Under the pieces are notes generated by a model that was not told the origin of the DNA, ran no database searches, and saw nothing but the letters and a program-made list of their open reading frames with translations. The position numbers were made by a program, and so were the translations under genes. 64,000 bases of DNA, from contig NZ_SNZA01000004.1 of the NCBI RefSeq assembly GCF_004363305.1, positions 310,001-374,000 on the forward strand, given 5' to 3'. The number at the start of each line of letters is the position of its first letter. The stretch's first letter is position 1. Source of the DNA: Marinomonas communis. Its GTDB lineage: Bacteria > Pseudomonadota > Gammaproteobacteria > Pseudomonadales > Marinomonadaceae. Positions 16,944 through 27,103 of this stretch are shown here, in pieces.

Positions 16944-19055
16944 TTAGCCAGCTACGAATGCTGCTTTTTCTTCTTCAGTTACTTCTTTGATAGATAGCTT
17001 GATACGGCCACGTGCGTCTACGTCAAGAACCTTAACGATTACGTCTTGGCCTTCTTCTAGTACGTCTGCAACTGCACGGATGCGCTCTTCAGCGATCTGA
17101 GAGATGTGTACTAGGCCATCTTTGCCTGGAAGAATGTTCACGAAAGCACCGAATTCAGCTAGGCGAACCACTTTACCTTGGTAAAGTTTGTCGACTTCTG
17201 CTTCTGCAGTGATTTCATGAATACGAAGCATTGCCGCATCAGACGCTGCTTTATCAGGCGCGTAAATACGTACAGTACCGTCGTCGTCTAGGTCGATAGA
17301 AGCGCCTGTGTCTTCAGTGATAGAACGGATAGTTGCGCCGCCTTTACCGATAACTTCACGGATCTTCTCTGGATCGATCTTGAATGTCGCCATAGATGGT
17401 GCATTCGGAGATACTTCTGGACGAGCGTAACCAATTACTTGAGCCATTTCACGTAGGATGTGCTTACGTGCTTCCATCGCTTGAGTTAGAGCGATGTCCA
17501 TGATCTCTTCGTTGATACCTTCGATCTTGATGTCCATCTGTAGCGCTGTGATACCTTCTTCAGTACCCGCTACTTTGAAGTCCATGTCACCTAGGTGGTC
17601 TTCGTCACCTAGGATGTCAGTTAGGACTGCAAAGCCGTCGTCTTCTTTAACAAGACCCATTGCGATACCCGCAACTGGCGCTTTAAGAGGAACACCAGCG
17701 TCCATCATAGATAGAGACGCACCACATACAGACGCCATTGAGCTTGAACCGTTTGATTCAGTGATCTCAGATACGACACGGATTGTGTATGGGAATTCGT
17801 CTTCAGAAGGAAGAACCGCTTGTACACCACGACGTGCTAGACGACCGTGACCGATTTCACGACGACCTACACCGCCCATACGACCACACTCACCTACAGA
17901 GTAAGGAGGGAAGTTGTAGTGCAGCATGAAGCTGTCTTTAGATTCGCCCGCTAGACCGTCAGCGATCTGTGCGTCACGGCTTGTACCTAGTGTACAAGTA
18001 GCGATGGCTTGTGTTTCACCACGTGTGAACAAAGCAGAACCGTGAGTTTTCTTAAGCATGCCCACTTCAACGTTGATGCCACGAACAGTTTTGTTGTCAC
18101 GGCCGTCGATACGTGGTTTGCCGTCGATTACGCGACGACGTACGATGTTTTTCTCAAGCTTGCCGAATACTGCAGACACTTCGCCTTCTGAGTATGGGCC
18201 TTCTTCAGTAACAAGCGCTTCGATTGCTGCTTGACGAACTTCGCCAAGTTTCGCGTAACGGTCCATTTTCTCAGAGATGGTGTACGCTTCTTCGATTTGC
18301 GCAGCGAAACCAGATTTAACCGCTTCAACTAGGTCAGCGTTTGCTTGTTCAGCAGACCATTCCCAACGTGGTTTGCCAGCTTCTGCTGCAAATTCGTTGA
18401 TCGCTTGAACTGCTGTTTGCATTTCTTTGTGTGCGTAAAGAACTGCACCTAGCATTTCATCTTCAGTCAGCTCTTGTGCTTCAGACTCAACCATTAGTAC
18501 TGCGTCTTTAGTACCCGCAACCACCATGTCTAGTAGAGATTCTGCTAGCTCAGAGTTTAGTGGGTTAAGCATGTAACCAGACTCATCGTTGAAGCCTACA
18601 CGTGCTGCACCGATTGGACCGTTAAATGGGATGCCAGACACAGCTAGTGCTGCAGAGGTTGCAAGCATTGCTGGAATGTCAGCGTCTAGGTCAGTGTTAG
18701 TCGACATTACTGTACAAACAACTTGTACTTCGTTCATGAAGCCTTTAGGGAACAGTGGACGAATTGGACGGTCGATTAGTCGAGACGTTAGGGTTTCTTT
18801 TTCAGAAGGACGGCCTTCACGCTTTAGGAAACCACCTGGGATTTTACCTACTGCGTAAGTACGCTCTTGGTAGTGTACAGATAGAGGGAAGAAGTCTTGA
18901 CCAGCGTTAGCGCTTTTTGCGCCTACCACTGTTGCAAGTACTTGTGCATCGCCCATTGTACATAGAACAGCACCTGTCGCTTGACGTGCGATACGGCCTG
19001 TTTCTAGGGTAACTTCTTGATTTCCGTATTGGAAAGTTTTAGTCGTAATACTCAC
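16944..19055 (-). CDS. pnp: Polynucleotide phosphorylase
   Basis: PNPase is a phosphorolytic 3'-5' exoribonuclease and a subunit of the RNA degradosome. The 703 residues show the two RNase PH domains (about 1-225 and 310-545) joined by the alpha-helical linker, a KH domain ([16 protein letters not shown] near residue 565) and an S1 domain ([21 protein letters not shown] near 625). Length is normal for the family. It lies directly downstream of rpsO in the classic order, with its own 5' leader hairpin that is probably cut by RNase III. The rpsO terminator separates the two genes, so part of the pnp transcription probably comes from read-through. Confidence 0.98.
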   Translation of the reverse strand: MSITTKTFQYGNQEVTLETGRIARQATGAVLCTMGDAQVLATVVGAKSANAGQDFFPLSVHYQERTYAVGKIPGGFLKREGRPSEKETLTSRLIDRPIRPLFPKGFMNEVQVVCTVMSTNTDLDADIPAMLATSAALAVSGIPFNGPIGAARVGFNDESGYMLNPLNSELAESLLDMVVAGTKDAVLMVESEAQELTEDEMLGAVLYAHKEMQTAVQAINEFAAEAGKPRWEWSAEQANADLVEAVKSGFAAQIEEAYTISEKMDRYAKLGEVRQAAIEALVTEEGPYSEGEVSAVFGKLEKNIVRRRVIDGKPRIDGRDNKTVRGINVEVGMLKKTHGSALFTRGETQAIATCTLGTSRDAQIADGLAGESKDSFMLHYNFPPYSVGECGRMGGVGRREIGHGRLARRGVQAVLPSEDEFPYTIRVVSEITESNGSSSMASVCGASLSMMDAGVPLKAPVAGIAMGLVKEDDGFAVLTDILGDEDHLGDMDFKVAGTEEGITALQMDIKIEGINEEIMDIALTQAMEARKHILREMAQVIGYARPEVSPNAPSMATFKIDPEKIREVIGKGGATIRSITEDTGASIDLDDDGTVRIYAPDKAASDAAMLRIHEITAEAEVDKLYQGKVVRLAEFGAFVNILPGKDGLVHISQIAEERIRAVADVLEEGQDVIVKVLDVDARGRIKLSIKEVTEEEKAAFVAG

Positions 19056-19086
19056 TCGTATTCCTTAACTTATTTTTTGTAACTTT

Positions 19087-19190
19087 CTCCCAAAGACAAT
19101 CTTTAGTAGCCAGTACTCAGATGTATTCTTTTGGCTTCGTTTGAGTGTACGAAGAAAAATACATGTGAAGTACAGGCTGTCCCTTGGGAG
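19087..19190 (-). promoter_or_regulatory. Long stem-loop in the pnp leader (probable RNase III site)
   Basis: Arms CTCCCAAAGACA... (from 19087) and ...TGTCCCTTGGGAG (to 19190) pair, with further pairing of AGCC/GGCT, GTACT/AGTAC, GATGTATT/AATACAT and CTTCG/CGAAG towards a 10-nt apex. The imperfect hairpin of about 100 nt begins some 30 nt before the pnp start codon. In E. coli an RNase III-cleaved hairpin at this place mediates PNPase autoregulation; the same role is inferred here. Confidence 0.75.
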
Positions 19191-19199
19191 GCCTTTAAG

Positions 19200-19228
19200 A
19201 AAAAAGGGCCATATCTCTATGGCCCTTT
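19200..19228 (-). terminator. Terminator of rpsO
   Basis: On the minus strand AAAGGGCCAT pairs with ATGGCCCTTT (loop 6) and a T run follows, eight bases after the rpsO stop. Confidence 0.9.
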
Positions 19229-19235
19229 CTCTGTC

Positions 19236-19505
19236 TTAGCGACGTAGACCTAGCTTTTTGATCAAGCTAGTGTAACGTGCTGCGTCTTTACGCTTTAGGT
19301 AGTCCAGCAGCTTACGGCGCTGGTTTACCATGCGGATTAGACCGCGACGAGAATGGTGGTCGCCTTTGTTTGCTTTGAAGTGACCTTGTAGACCTTCGAT
19401 GTTCTTAGTTAGCAATGCAACTTGAACTTCTGGTGAACCAGTGTCGCCTTCTTTAGTTTGAAACTCTGCAACCAATGCTGCTTTTTGTTCTGCAGACAAT
19501 GCCAT
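19236..19505 (-). CDS. rpsO: Small ribosomal subunit protein uS15
   Basis: Protein S15 binds 16S rRNA in the central domain and helps assemble the 30S platform. All 89 residues match the family, including HHSRRGL and [12 protein letters not shown]. It lies between truB and pnp in the universal gammaproteobacterial order. Codon use is strongly biased, as expected of a ribosomal gene. Confidence 0.98.
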   Translation of the reverse strand: MALSAEQKAALVAEFQTKEGDTGSPEVQVALLTKNIEGLQGHFKANKGDHHSRRGLIRMVNQRRKLLDYLKRKDAARYTSLIKKLGLRR

Positions 19506-19592
19506 AATCTGTATCTCCGATAATAATATGCAATTAAAAATTCAGGGTGGCCGAGCATATTTTCAGTCATCCTAAGGCTGAGTATTCTAGCA

Positions 19593-20522
19593 CTATTTTT
19601 TGGCTAACTCACTCGTATTTACCAATCGATGCGGCTTAATTTTGCCTTTTTTCACTTCGCCTAAGCCCATGAAAGCACGTGTGCCATCCACGTATAGACG
19701 CAGTAATTGACCTTCATCAAAACCACGTGTGTCGTTTAGTAATCTACCAAATACTATATCTTTGGATTCTTGCACTGACATGACAACTTCAGGCAAATGC
19801 AGCACAGCTGTATCAGAGCCCATCAGTTGTTGGTCAAGAATACCCTCACCTTGCTCAGCTAAGGCTTCAAACTCTTCAATGGTCAACATATCCGCTGGAT
19901 CATAGCCCGCTGTCGACACTCGATGCAGAGTCTTAAGGTGCGCACCGCAGCCCATCGCTTCACCGATATCCTCACCAATGGTGCGAATATAAGTCCCCTT
20001 GGAGCAGCTAATGTCCAAAGTTAAGGTGTTTTCACTGCGCTCTAGCACCTGCAAGTTTGAGATAACCACTTTGCGGCGTTTACGCTCAATGGTGATGCCT
20101 TGGCGTGCGTATTCATACAAAGGTTTACCTTCATGCTTCAACGCAGAGTACATCGGTGGAACTTGCTCAATCTCACCACGGAAACGGTTCAGTAGCGTCT
20201 CTAATTCATCATCAGAAAGCTGCGGTACGGTTTCGTTAGTCAGAATGTCACCTTCTTTATCACCTGTGGTGGTACGAATACCCAGCTCAATACAAGTGAT
20301 GTAACGCTTGTCGGCGTCGAGAAGGAATTGCGAGAATTTTGTGGCTTCGCCTAAGCACAGTGGAAGCATGCCAGTGGCAAGTGGGTCAAGTGCCCCCGTG
20401 TGTCCGGCTTTGGCAGCACGGAACACACGGCGAACTTTTTGTAACGCTTGGTTAGAGCTAAGACCCAGAGGTTTGTTTAGTAGCACAACGCCATCAATGG
20501 CGCGCCATTGCGTTTTACCCAT
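19593..20522 (-). CDS. truB: tRNA pseudouridine-55 synthase
   Basis: TruB makes pseudouridine 55 in the T loop of tRNAs. The 309-residue protein has the catalytic Asp46 in GHTGALDPLATGML, the conserved Y in MYSALKHEG(KPLYEYAR), and a C-terminal PUA-like region. It follows rbfA by nine bases and precedes rpsO, in the usual operon order. Confidence 0.98.
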   Translation of the reverse strand: MGKTQWRAIDGVVLLNKPLGLSSNQALQKVRRVFRAAKAGHTGALDPLATGMLPLCLGEATKFSQFLLDADKRYITCIELGIRTTTGDKEGDILTNETVPQLSDDELETLLNRFRGEIEQVPPMYSALKHEGKPLYEYARQGITIERKRRKVVISNLQVLERSENTLTLDISCSKGTYIRTIGEDIGEAMGCGAHLKTLHRVSTAGYDPADMLTIEEFEALAEQGEGILDQQLMGSDTAVLHLPEVVMSVQESKDIVFGRLLNDTRGFDEGQLLRLYVDGTRAFMGLGEVKKGKIKPHRLVNTSELAKK

Positions 20523-20531
20523 GGTAAGCGC

Positions 20532-20924
20532 TTACTCTTCTTCTGAATCTTGGTTCTTACGCTGATCTTTCTGAACAGCTTCTTCAATCAATGCAGACAT
20601 CCGTGCACCGTTTACAACGCTTGCGTCGTAATGGAAGCGCAGGTGCGGCATCACACGAAGCTTAACTTCTTTCGCCAGACGATGACGTAAGAAGTTTTTC
20701 GCGCTGTCCAAAGCCGCTTGGTTTTCCGCCAAGCGCTCTGCATTGTCATCCAAGCCTAATACGGTGTAGTAGATATCCGCGTAGCCCAAGTCTTTTGCGA
20801 CTCGGACTTCGTTGATCGTTACCATGCCTAGGCGTGGATCTTTCACTTCAAATTGAATAAGGGAGGCCAGCTCCTTTTGGAGCTGATCACCAATACGACT
20901 AGTACGACTAAATTCGCCTGCCAT
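20532..20924 (-). CDS. rbfA: 30S ribosome-binding factor A
   Basis: RbfA is a KH-fold protein that matures the 30S subunit near the 5' helix of 16S rRNA. The 130 residues cover the whole family: EFSRTSRIGDQLQKELASLI, the strand VTINEVRV, and the LRFHYDASVV segment. It sits 14 bp after infB and 9 bp before truB, inside the nusA-infB operon. Confidence 0.97.
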   Translation of the reverse strand: MAGEFSRTSRIGDQLQKELASLIQFEVKDPRLGMVTINEVRVAKDLGYADIYYTVLGLDDNAERLAENQAALDSAKNFLRHRLAKEVKLRVMPHLRFHYDASVVNGARMSALIEEAVQKDQRKNQDSEEE

Positions 20925-20938
20925 CTTGCTGCCCTATA

Positions 20939-23518
20939 TTAAAGTGTACGAGCGACTTCGATAGTCTTGAAGACCTCGATCTTATCGCCTTCTTTCACGT
21001 CGTTGTAGTTCTTAACGCCGATACCACATTCCATACCTTGACGGACTTCGTTCACAGCGTCTTTGAAACGACGTAGAGACTCTAGTTCACCTTCGAAGAT
21101 AACCACGTTGTCACGTAGGACACGGATCTTCTCGTTACGGTAAACCGTACCTTCAACCACCATACAACCTGCAACCAGACCGAACTTAGGTGAACGGAAT
21201 ACGTCACGTACTTCAGCCGTACCTACGATTTCTTCACGAAGGTCTGGTGTCAACATGCCTGATAGGGCTTGTTTCACATCGTCGATGATGTTGTAGATAA
21301 CGCTGTAGTAACGAAGGTCTACGTTTTCACGCTCGATAAACTGTTTCGCTGAACTGTCTGCACGAACGTTGAAACCGAAGATTACTGCGTTAGAAGCAAG
21401 CGCTAGCGTCGCGTCAGTTTCAGTGATACCACCAACACCGCTTGATACTACGTTTACTTTTACTTCGTCGGTGCTCAGTTCAGTCAAAGACTTGATCAAA
21501 GCTTCCAAAGAACCACGAACGTCGGCTTTTAGTACGATGTTTAGTGTGCCAACTTCGTCTTGGCCCATGCTAGAGAATAGGTTCTCAAGCTTAGCAGAGT
21601 GCTGACGAGCAAAGCGTACTTCACGGTATTTACCTTGACGGAAGTTAGCTACTTCACGAGCTTTACGCTCGTCGGCTACTACGATGAACTCTTCACCCGC
21701 ATCAGGCGTACCGTCAAGACCTAGGATCTCAACCGGGATAGATGGGCCAGCTTCGTTGACTGTCTTACCGTTTTCATCAAGTAACGCACGCACACGACCC
21801 ATTTGTAGGCCAGCTAGCACGATGTCACCTTTCTTCAGTGTACCGTTCTGTACAAGAACAGTTGCTACTGAACCACGACCACGATCTAGACGAGACTCAA
21901 CAACCACACCTTTACCTGGTGCACTTGGTACAGCTGTAAGCTCAAGTACTTCTGCTTGCAGTAGAACGGCTTCTAGAAGCTCGTCGATACCTTGGCCAGA
22001 TTTCGCTGATACACCAACGAATTGAACGTCACCGCCCCACTCTTCAGGAACCACTTCTTGTGCAACCAATTCGTTCTTAACGCGGTCCACATCAGCAGCT
22101 TCTTTATCGATCTTAGTCATAGCAACAACCATTGGAACGCCCGCTGCACGAGAGTGCTGGATCGCTTCAATAGTTTGTGGCATTACACCGTCGTCTGCCG
22201 CACACACTAGGATTACGATATCCGTCGCTTGTGCACCACGAGCACGCATCGATGTAAACGCAGCGTGTCCAGGTGTATCAAGGAAACTTACCATACCGTG
22301 GTCAGTTTCTACGTGGTAAGCACCGATGTGCTGCGTGATACCACCAGATTCGCCCGCTGCAACGCGAGTTGTACGAATGTAGTCAAGTAACGATGTTTTA
22401 CCATGGTCAACGTGACCCATTACCGTTACAACTGGTGCACGCTTGATCGCTTCACCTTCGTAATCGATAGAGTCGATCATGTCGTTCTCTAGGGCGTTTT
22501 CATCGATGTACTTAACTTTGTGACCCATTTCTTCAACCACTAGAGTGGCTGTATCACGATCGATCGTTTGGTTAATGGTCGCCATTGCGCCCATTTTGAA
22601 CATTACCTTGATCACTTCTGCTGCTTTGATGGCCATTTTCTCAGCCAATTCTGCAACCGTGATGCTCTCAGGTAGTGCTACTTCGTGAATGATTGGAGCC
22701 GTTGGCTTCTGGAAGCCGTGCTCTTGTTTAGAAGGCTTCTTAAGCTTGCGCTTACCGCCGCGACGAGAAAACTCATCATCGTCATTCATTGAAATACGAC
22801 CACCACGCTTCTGATCAGCGCGACCACGTGGCTTATTATCATCTTTACGATCGTTGTGCTTAGGCGCAGCTTTTTTGCCTTTTGGTGCAGGGCTGTTTGA
22901 CTTGCCTTCACCAGCTGCTGGAGAAACCTTACGATTGGTTTTGGTCTCTTTCGAATTATCCACGAGTTTATCCGCTCCCATATCGGAGTCGTTTGGCTCC
23001 GTTTGCTGTGCCGCTCGTTCCGCTGCTTCACGCTCTTGCTTCAAGCGCTCTGCTTCTTTGCGAGCTTTTTCTTCAGCTTCAGCTTTCGCTTTCGCTGCCT
23101 GTTCGGCTTCAAGTTTTGCCGCCTCTTCGCGAGCTTTCTCAGCCTCAATACGTGCCTGTTCTTCTGCTGCGCGCTGCTCTGCTAGCATTTCTTGCTGGCG
23201 TTTAAGCTCATCATCAGCATCCGTACGTTTCACGTATGTGCGTTTTTTCTTTACCGCAACATTGACTGTCTTGCTGCCTGCGCCGCTAGATAGCGTACTT
23301 TTAGTACGACGTTGAAGGGTAATGCGTTGCTCGCCCTCTCCTTCCGTCGATTCACCATGTTGGCGCTTTAGGTAGTTTAACAGTATTTGCTTCTCAACAT
23401 CAGATACTTCTTGGTCCGCACTGCTATGTGGTAGACCAGCATCTTTCATCTGAGCTAATAGTTTCTCGACTGGTGTGTTAACCAGTTCAGATAATATCTT
23501 AACGGTTTGAACTGTCAT
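20939..23518 (-). CDS. infB: Translation initiation factor IF-2
   Basis: IF-2 is the GTPase that brings initiator tRNA to the 30S subunit and promotes subunit joining. In the 859 residues one sees the IF2_N helical domain at 1-52, a long charged linker rich in Lys, Glu and Ala (about 95-280), a second IF2_N-like domain near 290-345, the G domain with GHVDHGKTS near residue 370, DTPGHAAF and TKID, and the C-terminal domains binding fMet-tRNA. The linker is low complexity and produces long spurious frames on the opposite strand. It lies between nusA and rbfA. Confidence 0.98.
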   Translation of the reverse strand: MTVQTVKILSELVNTPVEKLLAQMKDAGLPHSSADQEVSDVEKQILLNYLKRQHGESTEGEGEQRITLQRRTKSTLSSGAGSKTVNVAVKKKRTYVKRTDADDELKRQQEMLAEQRAAEEQARIEAEKAREEAAKLEAEQAAKAKAEAEEKARKEAERLKQEREAAERAAQQTEPNDSDMGADKLVDNSKETKTNRKVSPAAGEGKSNSPAPKGKKAAPKHNDRKDDNKPRGRADQKRGGRISMNDDDEFSRRGGKRKLKKPSKQEHGFQKPTAPIIHEVALPESITVAELAEKMAIKAAEVIKVMFKMGAMATINQTIDRDTATLVVEEMGHKVKYIDENALENDMIDSIDYEGEAIKRAPVVTVMGHVDHGKTSLLDYIRTTRVAAGESGGITQHIGAYHVETDHGMVSFLDTPGHAAFTSMRARGAQATDIVILVCAADDGVMPQTIEAIQHSRAAGVPMVVAMTKIDKEAADVDRVKNELVAQEVVPEEWGGDVQFVGVSAKSGQGIDELLEAVLLQAEVLELTAVPSAPGKGVVVESRLDRGRGSVATVLVQNGTLKKGDIVLAGLQMGRVRALLDENGKTVNEAGPSIPVEILGLDGTPDAGEEFIVVADERKAREVANFRQGKYREVRFARQHSAKLENLFSSMGQDEVGTLNIVLKADVRGSLEALIKSLTELSTDEVKVNVVSSGVGGITETDATLALASNAVIFGFNVRADSSAKQFIERENVDLRYYSVIYNIIDDVKQALSGMLTPDLREEIVGTAEVRDVFRSPKFGLVAGCMVVEGTVYRNEKIRVLRDNVVIFEGELESLRRFKDAVNEVRQGMECGIGVKNYNDVKEGDKIEVFKTIEVARTL

Positions 23519-23543
23519 TAAGTTCCCCCTTTTTACTCAGATT

Positions 23544-25034
23544 TTATTCAGATTCAGCAAACCATGGTGCACGCGCCGTCAAAATTAATGCTGCAGCACG
23601 TTCTTCGTCCATGCCATCAATCTCAAGTAACTCATCAACTGATTGCTCTGCTAAGTCTTCCATTGTTACAACGCCTTTCGACGCTAGAACCAGCGCTAGG
23701 TGATTATCCATGCCTTCCATCTCTAGCAAGTCTTGTGCAGGTTGAGCACTCTCTAACTGCTCTTCCGCTTGCAGTGCTTGGTTCAACAACGCTTCTTTAG
23801 CTCGTGTGCGTAGTTCGTTTACTAAATCTTCATCAAATCCGTCGATATCTAACATTTCTTCCATCGGCACATATGCAACTTCTTCAATTGTTGCAAAGCC
23901 TTCTTCTACTAGCTGAATCGCTAGATCGTCATCGATGTCCAATGCAGAAACAAACAAGTCAATCAGTTTCTGAGACTCTTCCTGTTGCTTCGCTTGAGCA
24001 TCTTCAGCAGTCATTACGTTCAAAGTCCAGCCAGTTAAAGCTGATGCTAGGCGAACGTTCTGACCATTACGACCAATCGCTTGAGCTAAGTTGTCGCTCT
24101 TCACAGCTACGTCCATAGCATGAGAATCTTCGTCAATCACGATTGAGTCAACTTCAGCAGGTGCCATAGCATTGATAACAAGTTGCGCTGGGTTATCATC
24201 CCAAAGCACGATATCAACACGCTCACCATTCATTTCGTTAGAAACAGCTTGTACACGTGCACCACGCATACCAACACAAGCACCGATCGGGTCAATACGA
24301 CGGTCGCTTGTCTTCACAGCGATTTTCGCGCGTAGACCAGGATCACGGGCTGCGCCACGAATTTCGATCACTTCTTCAGCGATTTCAGGCACTTCAAGAC
24401 GGAACAATTCCACCATGAACTCCGGAGAAGTACGTGAAAGCACCAACTGTGAACCACGGTTGTCTTCACGAATTTCCTGTAGCAACGCGCGAATACGATC
24501 ATTTAGACGGAATGTTTCACGGTTGATAAGGGCGTCTTTTGGTAAAGATGCTTCAGCATTTTCACCTAGGTCGATGATCAGGCTGTCACGAGTCACTTTC
24601 TTAACTTGGCCGTGAACTAGCTTGCCAACTTTGTCGCTGTACATTGCAACCATTTTTGCACGTTCAGCTTCACGTACTTTTTGTACGATTACTTGCTTCG
24701 CAGTTTGCGCAGCGATACGACCAAACTCTTCTGATTCGATCTCTTCCTCGAAGATTTCACCTGCACCTAGTGCAAGTCCCATCTCTTCCATATCATCTGT
24801 TGTTAATTCAGAGTCTGGTGCAGAGTAGTCTTCATCAGCAACGATATCCCACTGACGGAATGTCTTGTAATCACCTGTACGCTGATCAATGGATACACGT
24901 ACTTTTGCTTCGCCTTCAAAACGACGTTTTGCAGCGCTTGCTAATGCAGTTTCTACGGCTTCAAAGATCACCTGTTTTGGCACATCTTTTTCGTTTGATA
25001 CCGCTTCTACTACCAAAAGAATCTCTTTGCTCAT
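23544..25034 (-). CDS. nusA: Transcription termination/antitermination factor NusA
   Basis: NusA binds RNA polymerase and nascent RNA, modulates pausing and termination and takes part in antitermination complexes. The 496 residues contain the N-terminal polymerase-binding domain (1-125), an S1 domain (about 135-200, [11 protein letters not shown]), two KH domains (to about 345; [15 protein letters not shown] and [12 protein letters not shown]) and two C-terminal acidic helix-hairpin-helix repeats ([20 protein letters not shown] and a degenerate second copy), as in other gammaproteobacteria. It follows rimP by 31 bp and precedes infB. Confidence 0.98.
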   Translation of the reverse strand: MSKEILLVVEAVSNEKDVPKQVIFEAVETALASAAKRRFEGEAKVRVSIDQRTGDYKTFRQWDIVADEDYSAPDSELTTDDMEEMGLALGAGEIFEEEIESEEFGRIAAQTAKQVIVQKVREAERAKMVAMYSDKVGKLVHGQVKKVTRDSLIIDLGENAEASLPKDALINRETFRLNDRIRALLQEIREDNRGSQLVLSRTSPEFMVELFRLEVPEIAEEVIEIRGAARDPGLRAKIAVKTSDRRIDPIGACVGMRGARVQAVSNEMNGERVDIVLWDDNPAQLVINAMAPAEVDSIVIDEDSHAMDVAVKSDNLAQAIGRNGQNVRLASALTGWTLNVMTAEDAQAKQQEESQKLIDLFVSALDIDDDLAIQLVEEGFATIEEVAYVPMEEMLDIDGFDEDLVNELRTRAKEALLNQALQAEEQLESAQPAQDLLEMEGMDNHLALVLASKGVVTMEDLAEQSVDELLEIDGMDEERAAALILTARAPWFAESE

Positions 25035-25065
25035 CCTTTTAGCCTCTCTTCAAAGGTTGAATAAA

Positions 25066-25527
25066 TTAAAACTGAGGAACAATGTTTGCTTTTTCAATCA
25101 ACTCGATTGGCAGCAAGTACTCTTCGTTATCTACGAGCAGCACCACTTCATCACCTTCAATGCCGGTGAGCTGACCTTTAAATTTGCGGCGCCCGTCGAA
25201 CGGCACACGCAAGCGTAATGACACAACCGATCCCATAAAGCGCTGGTACTGGCTGAGTTCAAATAGTGGGCGATCTAAACCAGGAGATGACACCTCAAGG
25301 TTATATTCACCAGAAATAGGATCTTCAACATCCATGATCGCACTGACTTGGCGGCTCACGGCTGCGCAATCTTCTACATCAATACCTTTCTCGGCGTCTG
25401 TTTCGATAAACACACGTAGAACAGAGTCCTTGCCAAGAGAAAGATATTCAAGCCCCCAGAATTCAAAGCCCAAACCCTCTACTACAGGCCTGATAAGCTC
25501 TTCTAGTTGTGCAAACTTAGTAGACAA
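25066..25527 (-). CDS. rimP: Ribosome maturation factor RimP
   Basis: RimP is needed for maturation of the 30S subunit. The 153-residue product matches the family (LEELIRPVVEGLGFEFWGLEY, VEVSSPGLDRPLF). The frame is open to 25578, but those codons lie over a terminator-like hairpin. TTG at 25527 is preceded by GGAG with good spacing and gives the normal length of about 150 residues, so TTG is chosen. It heads the rimP-nusA-infB group, downstream of two tRNA genes. Confidence 0.95.
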   Translation of the reverse strand: MSTKFAQLEELIRPVVEGLGFEFWGLEYLSLGKDSVLRVFIETDAEKGIDVEDCAAVSRQVSAIMDVEDPISGEYNLEVSSPGLDRPLFELSQYQRFMGSVVSLRLRVPFDGRRKFKGQLTGIEGDEVVLLVDNEEYLLPIELIEKANIVPQF

Positions 25528-25556
25528 ATGACTTCTCCGATAAAAAGCGTAGAAAC

Positions 25557-25619
25557 AAAAAACGGGCACTAGGCCCATTTAACTGGAGTTCAGATAGCAA
25601 AAAACCCCATATAGGGGCC
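25557..25619 (-). terminator. Two tandem intrinsic terminator-like hairpins between tRNA-fMet and rimP
   Basis: On the minus strand, GGCCCCTATATGGGGTT runs into six T (25619-25599), and GGGCCTAGTGCCCG runs into a second T run (25576-25557). Both stems are short, which suits partial termination or attenuation. In E. coli the metY-nusA leader also contains terminators that NusA influences; the same is inferred. Confidence 0.6.
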
Positions 25620-25681
25620 ATCCAAACTCTAAGATCTTTTCAGACCTCAATCTCACCCATAAAAACTGAATAAGATTAGGT

Positions 25682-25758
<77 letters not shown>

Positions 25759-25805
25759 TCAACAATGCGACATATTCTACTACAATAATGCGCCGCACTC
25801 AAGAA

Positions 25806-25891
25806 TGGTGCCGATGGCCGGACTCGAACCGGCACAGCCGTAGGCCACCACCCCCTCAAGATGGCGTGTCTACCAATTCCACCACATCGGC
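25806..25891 (-). tRNA. tRNA-Leu (GAG)
   Basis: An 86-nt class II tRNA with encoded CCA, a long variable arm and the anticodon loop TTGAGGG (anticodon GAG). D-loop TGGAATTGGTAGACACG is typical of tRNA-Leu. It lies 18 bp after secG, the place of leuU in E. coli. Confidence 0.96.
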
Positions 25892-25909
25892 AAATTTCTA
25901 GATGTAGAG

Positions 25910-26266
25910 TTAATCTACAGAAGGAATATCCTGATTAGCTGAAGACTCACCTGCATCAATCTCAGGCATATCCACAGTTTCTTCAACTTGTGATGCATTT
26001 GGAACGTATTCCAAACCACCGCTAACCGTTTTAGCTTGCTCGCTTGCAAAAAACGCCAAACCAAAACTAGTTATAAAGAATACTAATGCAAACACTGCAG
26101 TCAACTTACCAAAGAAGCTACCGCCACCTTGACTACCAAACACTGTTTGCGATGCACCGCCACCAAAGGAAGCGCCAGCATCAGCACCTTTACCCTGCTG
26201 TATCAACACCAACCCGATGATAGCAACAGCCGCTAATACATGAACAACTAAAACTAAAGCTTCCAT
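25910..26266 (-). CDS. secG: Protein translocase subunit SecG
   Basis: SecG is the small accessory subunit of the SecYEG translocon. The 118 residues show two membrane helices (about 3-22 and 53-73) joined by the conserved GADAGASFGGGASQTVFGS loop, and an acidic, poorly conserved C-terminal tail. It follows tpiA by five bases and precedes tRNA-Leu, as in E. coli. Confidence 0.96.
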   Translation of the reverse strand: MEALVLVVHVLAAVAIIGLVLIQQGKGADAGASFGGGASQTVFGSQGGGSFFGKLTAVFALVFFITSFGLAFFASEQAKTVSGGLEYVPNASQVEETVDMPEIDAGESSANQDIPSVD

Positions 26267-26271
26267 TTTAT

Positions 26272-27015
26272 TTACTTCGCAGACTCTATAATCGAATTAA
26301 ATTCTTTAGCATCTAAAGACGCACCACCAACTAGGGCACCGTCTATATCAGGCTGAGCAAACAACTCAGCACTATTTGATGCTTTAACACTGCCGCCATA
26401 TAGAATTGCAACCTTTTGTGCAATCTCTAAGGATTTCTCAGCAATGTTATCTCGAATACCTTTATGCACTTCTTGAGCCTGTTCTGATGTTGCCGATTTA
26501 CCCGTACCAATTGCCCAAACAGGCTCGTACGCAATAACAACTTTATCGAACATCTCTACGCCGACCAATTCAAGTACAGCGTCCACTTGAGCGTTACAGA
26601 CATCAAGTGTAGTGCCAGCTTCACGCTGTTCCAGCGTTTCACCAACACATAAAATAGGTGTTAGTCCTACTTCAAGCGTTGCCAAAACTTTCTTAGCCAC
26701 TTGCGCATCCGTCTCTAGGAATAGAGAACGTCGCTCAGAATGCCCCAAAATCACATGCGAAACAGAAAAGTCTTTTAGCATAGCTAGACTTACTTCGCCT
26801 GTGTAAGCACCTGAAGCGAACTCCGAAACTGTTTGCGCTGCCAGCTTTATCTCTGAACCTTTTAGGGCATCTGAGACAACAGGCAAATACACAAATGTTG
26901 GAGCAATCACCACATCAACGGCATCGTTAGACTTTAAGCCTTTAACCAGTTCAACAACCGACTCAGATGAGCCATTCATTTTCCAGTTACCTGCGACGAT
27001 CTTACGACGTGTCAT
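26272..27015 (-). CDS. tpiA: Triose-phosphate isomerase
   Basis: TpiA interconverts glyceraldehyde 3-phosphate and dihydroxyacetone phosphate in glycolysis. The 247-residue TIM barrel has the substrate Lys in GNWKMNG, catalytic His in ILGHSERR, catalytic Glu in AYEPVWAIGTGKSA and the phosphate loop GGSVKASN/GGASL. It lies between glmM and secG on the same strand. Confidence 0.98.
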   Translation of the reverse strand: MTRRKIVAGNWKMNGSSESVVELVKGLKSNDAVDVVIAPTFVYLPVVSDALKGSEIKLAAQTVSEFASGAYTGEVSLAMLKDFSVSHVILGHSERRSLFLETDAQVAKKVLATLEVGLTPILCVGETLEQREAGTTLDVCNAQVDAVLELVGVEMFDKVVIAYEPVWAIGTGKSATSEQAQEVHKGIRDNIAEKSLEIAQKVAILYGGSVKASNSAELFAQPDIDGALVGGASLDAKEFNSIIESAK

Positions 27016-27103
27016 AACGATACCCCTGATTTAGAGGCGCTTATTCTAGGGAATTGTCCATACTAGATCAAGCGCTATTTCCTGTTTTTAATTTAAGAAT
27101 CAG

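Noticed and set aside
22854-23315. 153-codon frame on the plus strand opposite infB
   Set aside because: It mirrors the low-complexity charged linker of IF-2 and has a biased composition (Ser, Ala, Phe rich) with no family features.
24172-24615. 147-codon frame on the plus strand opposite nusA
   Set aside because: Antisense shadow of a conserved gene, no Shine-Dalgarno and no recognisable domain.
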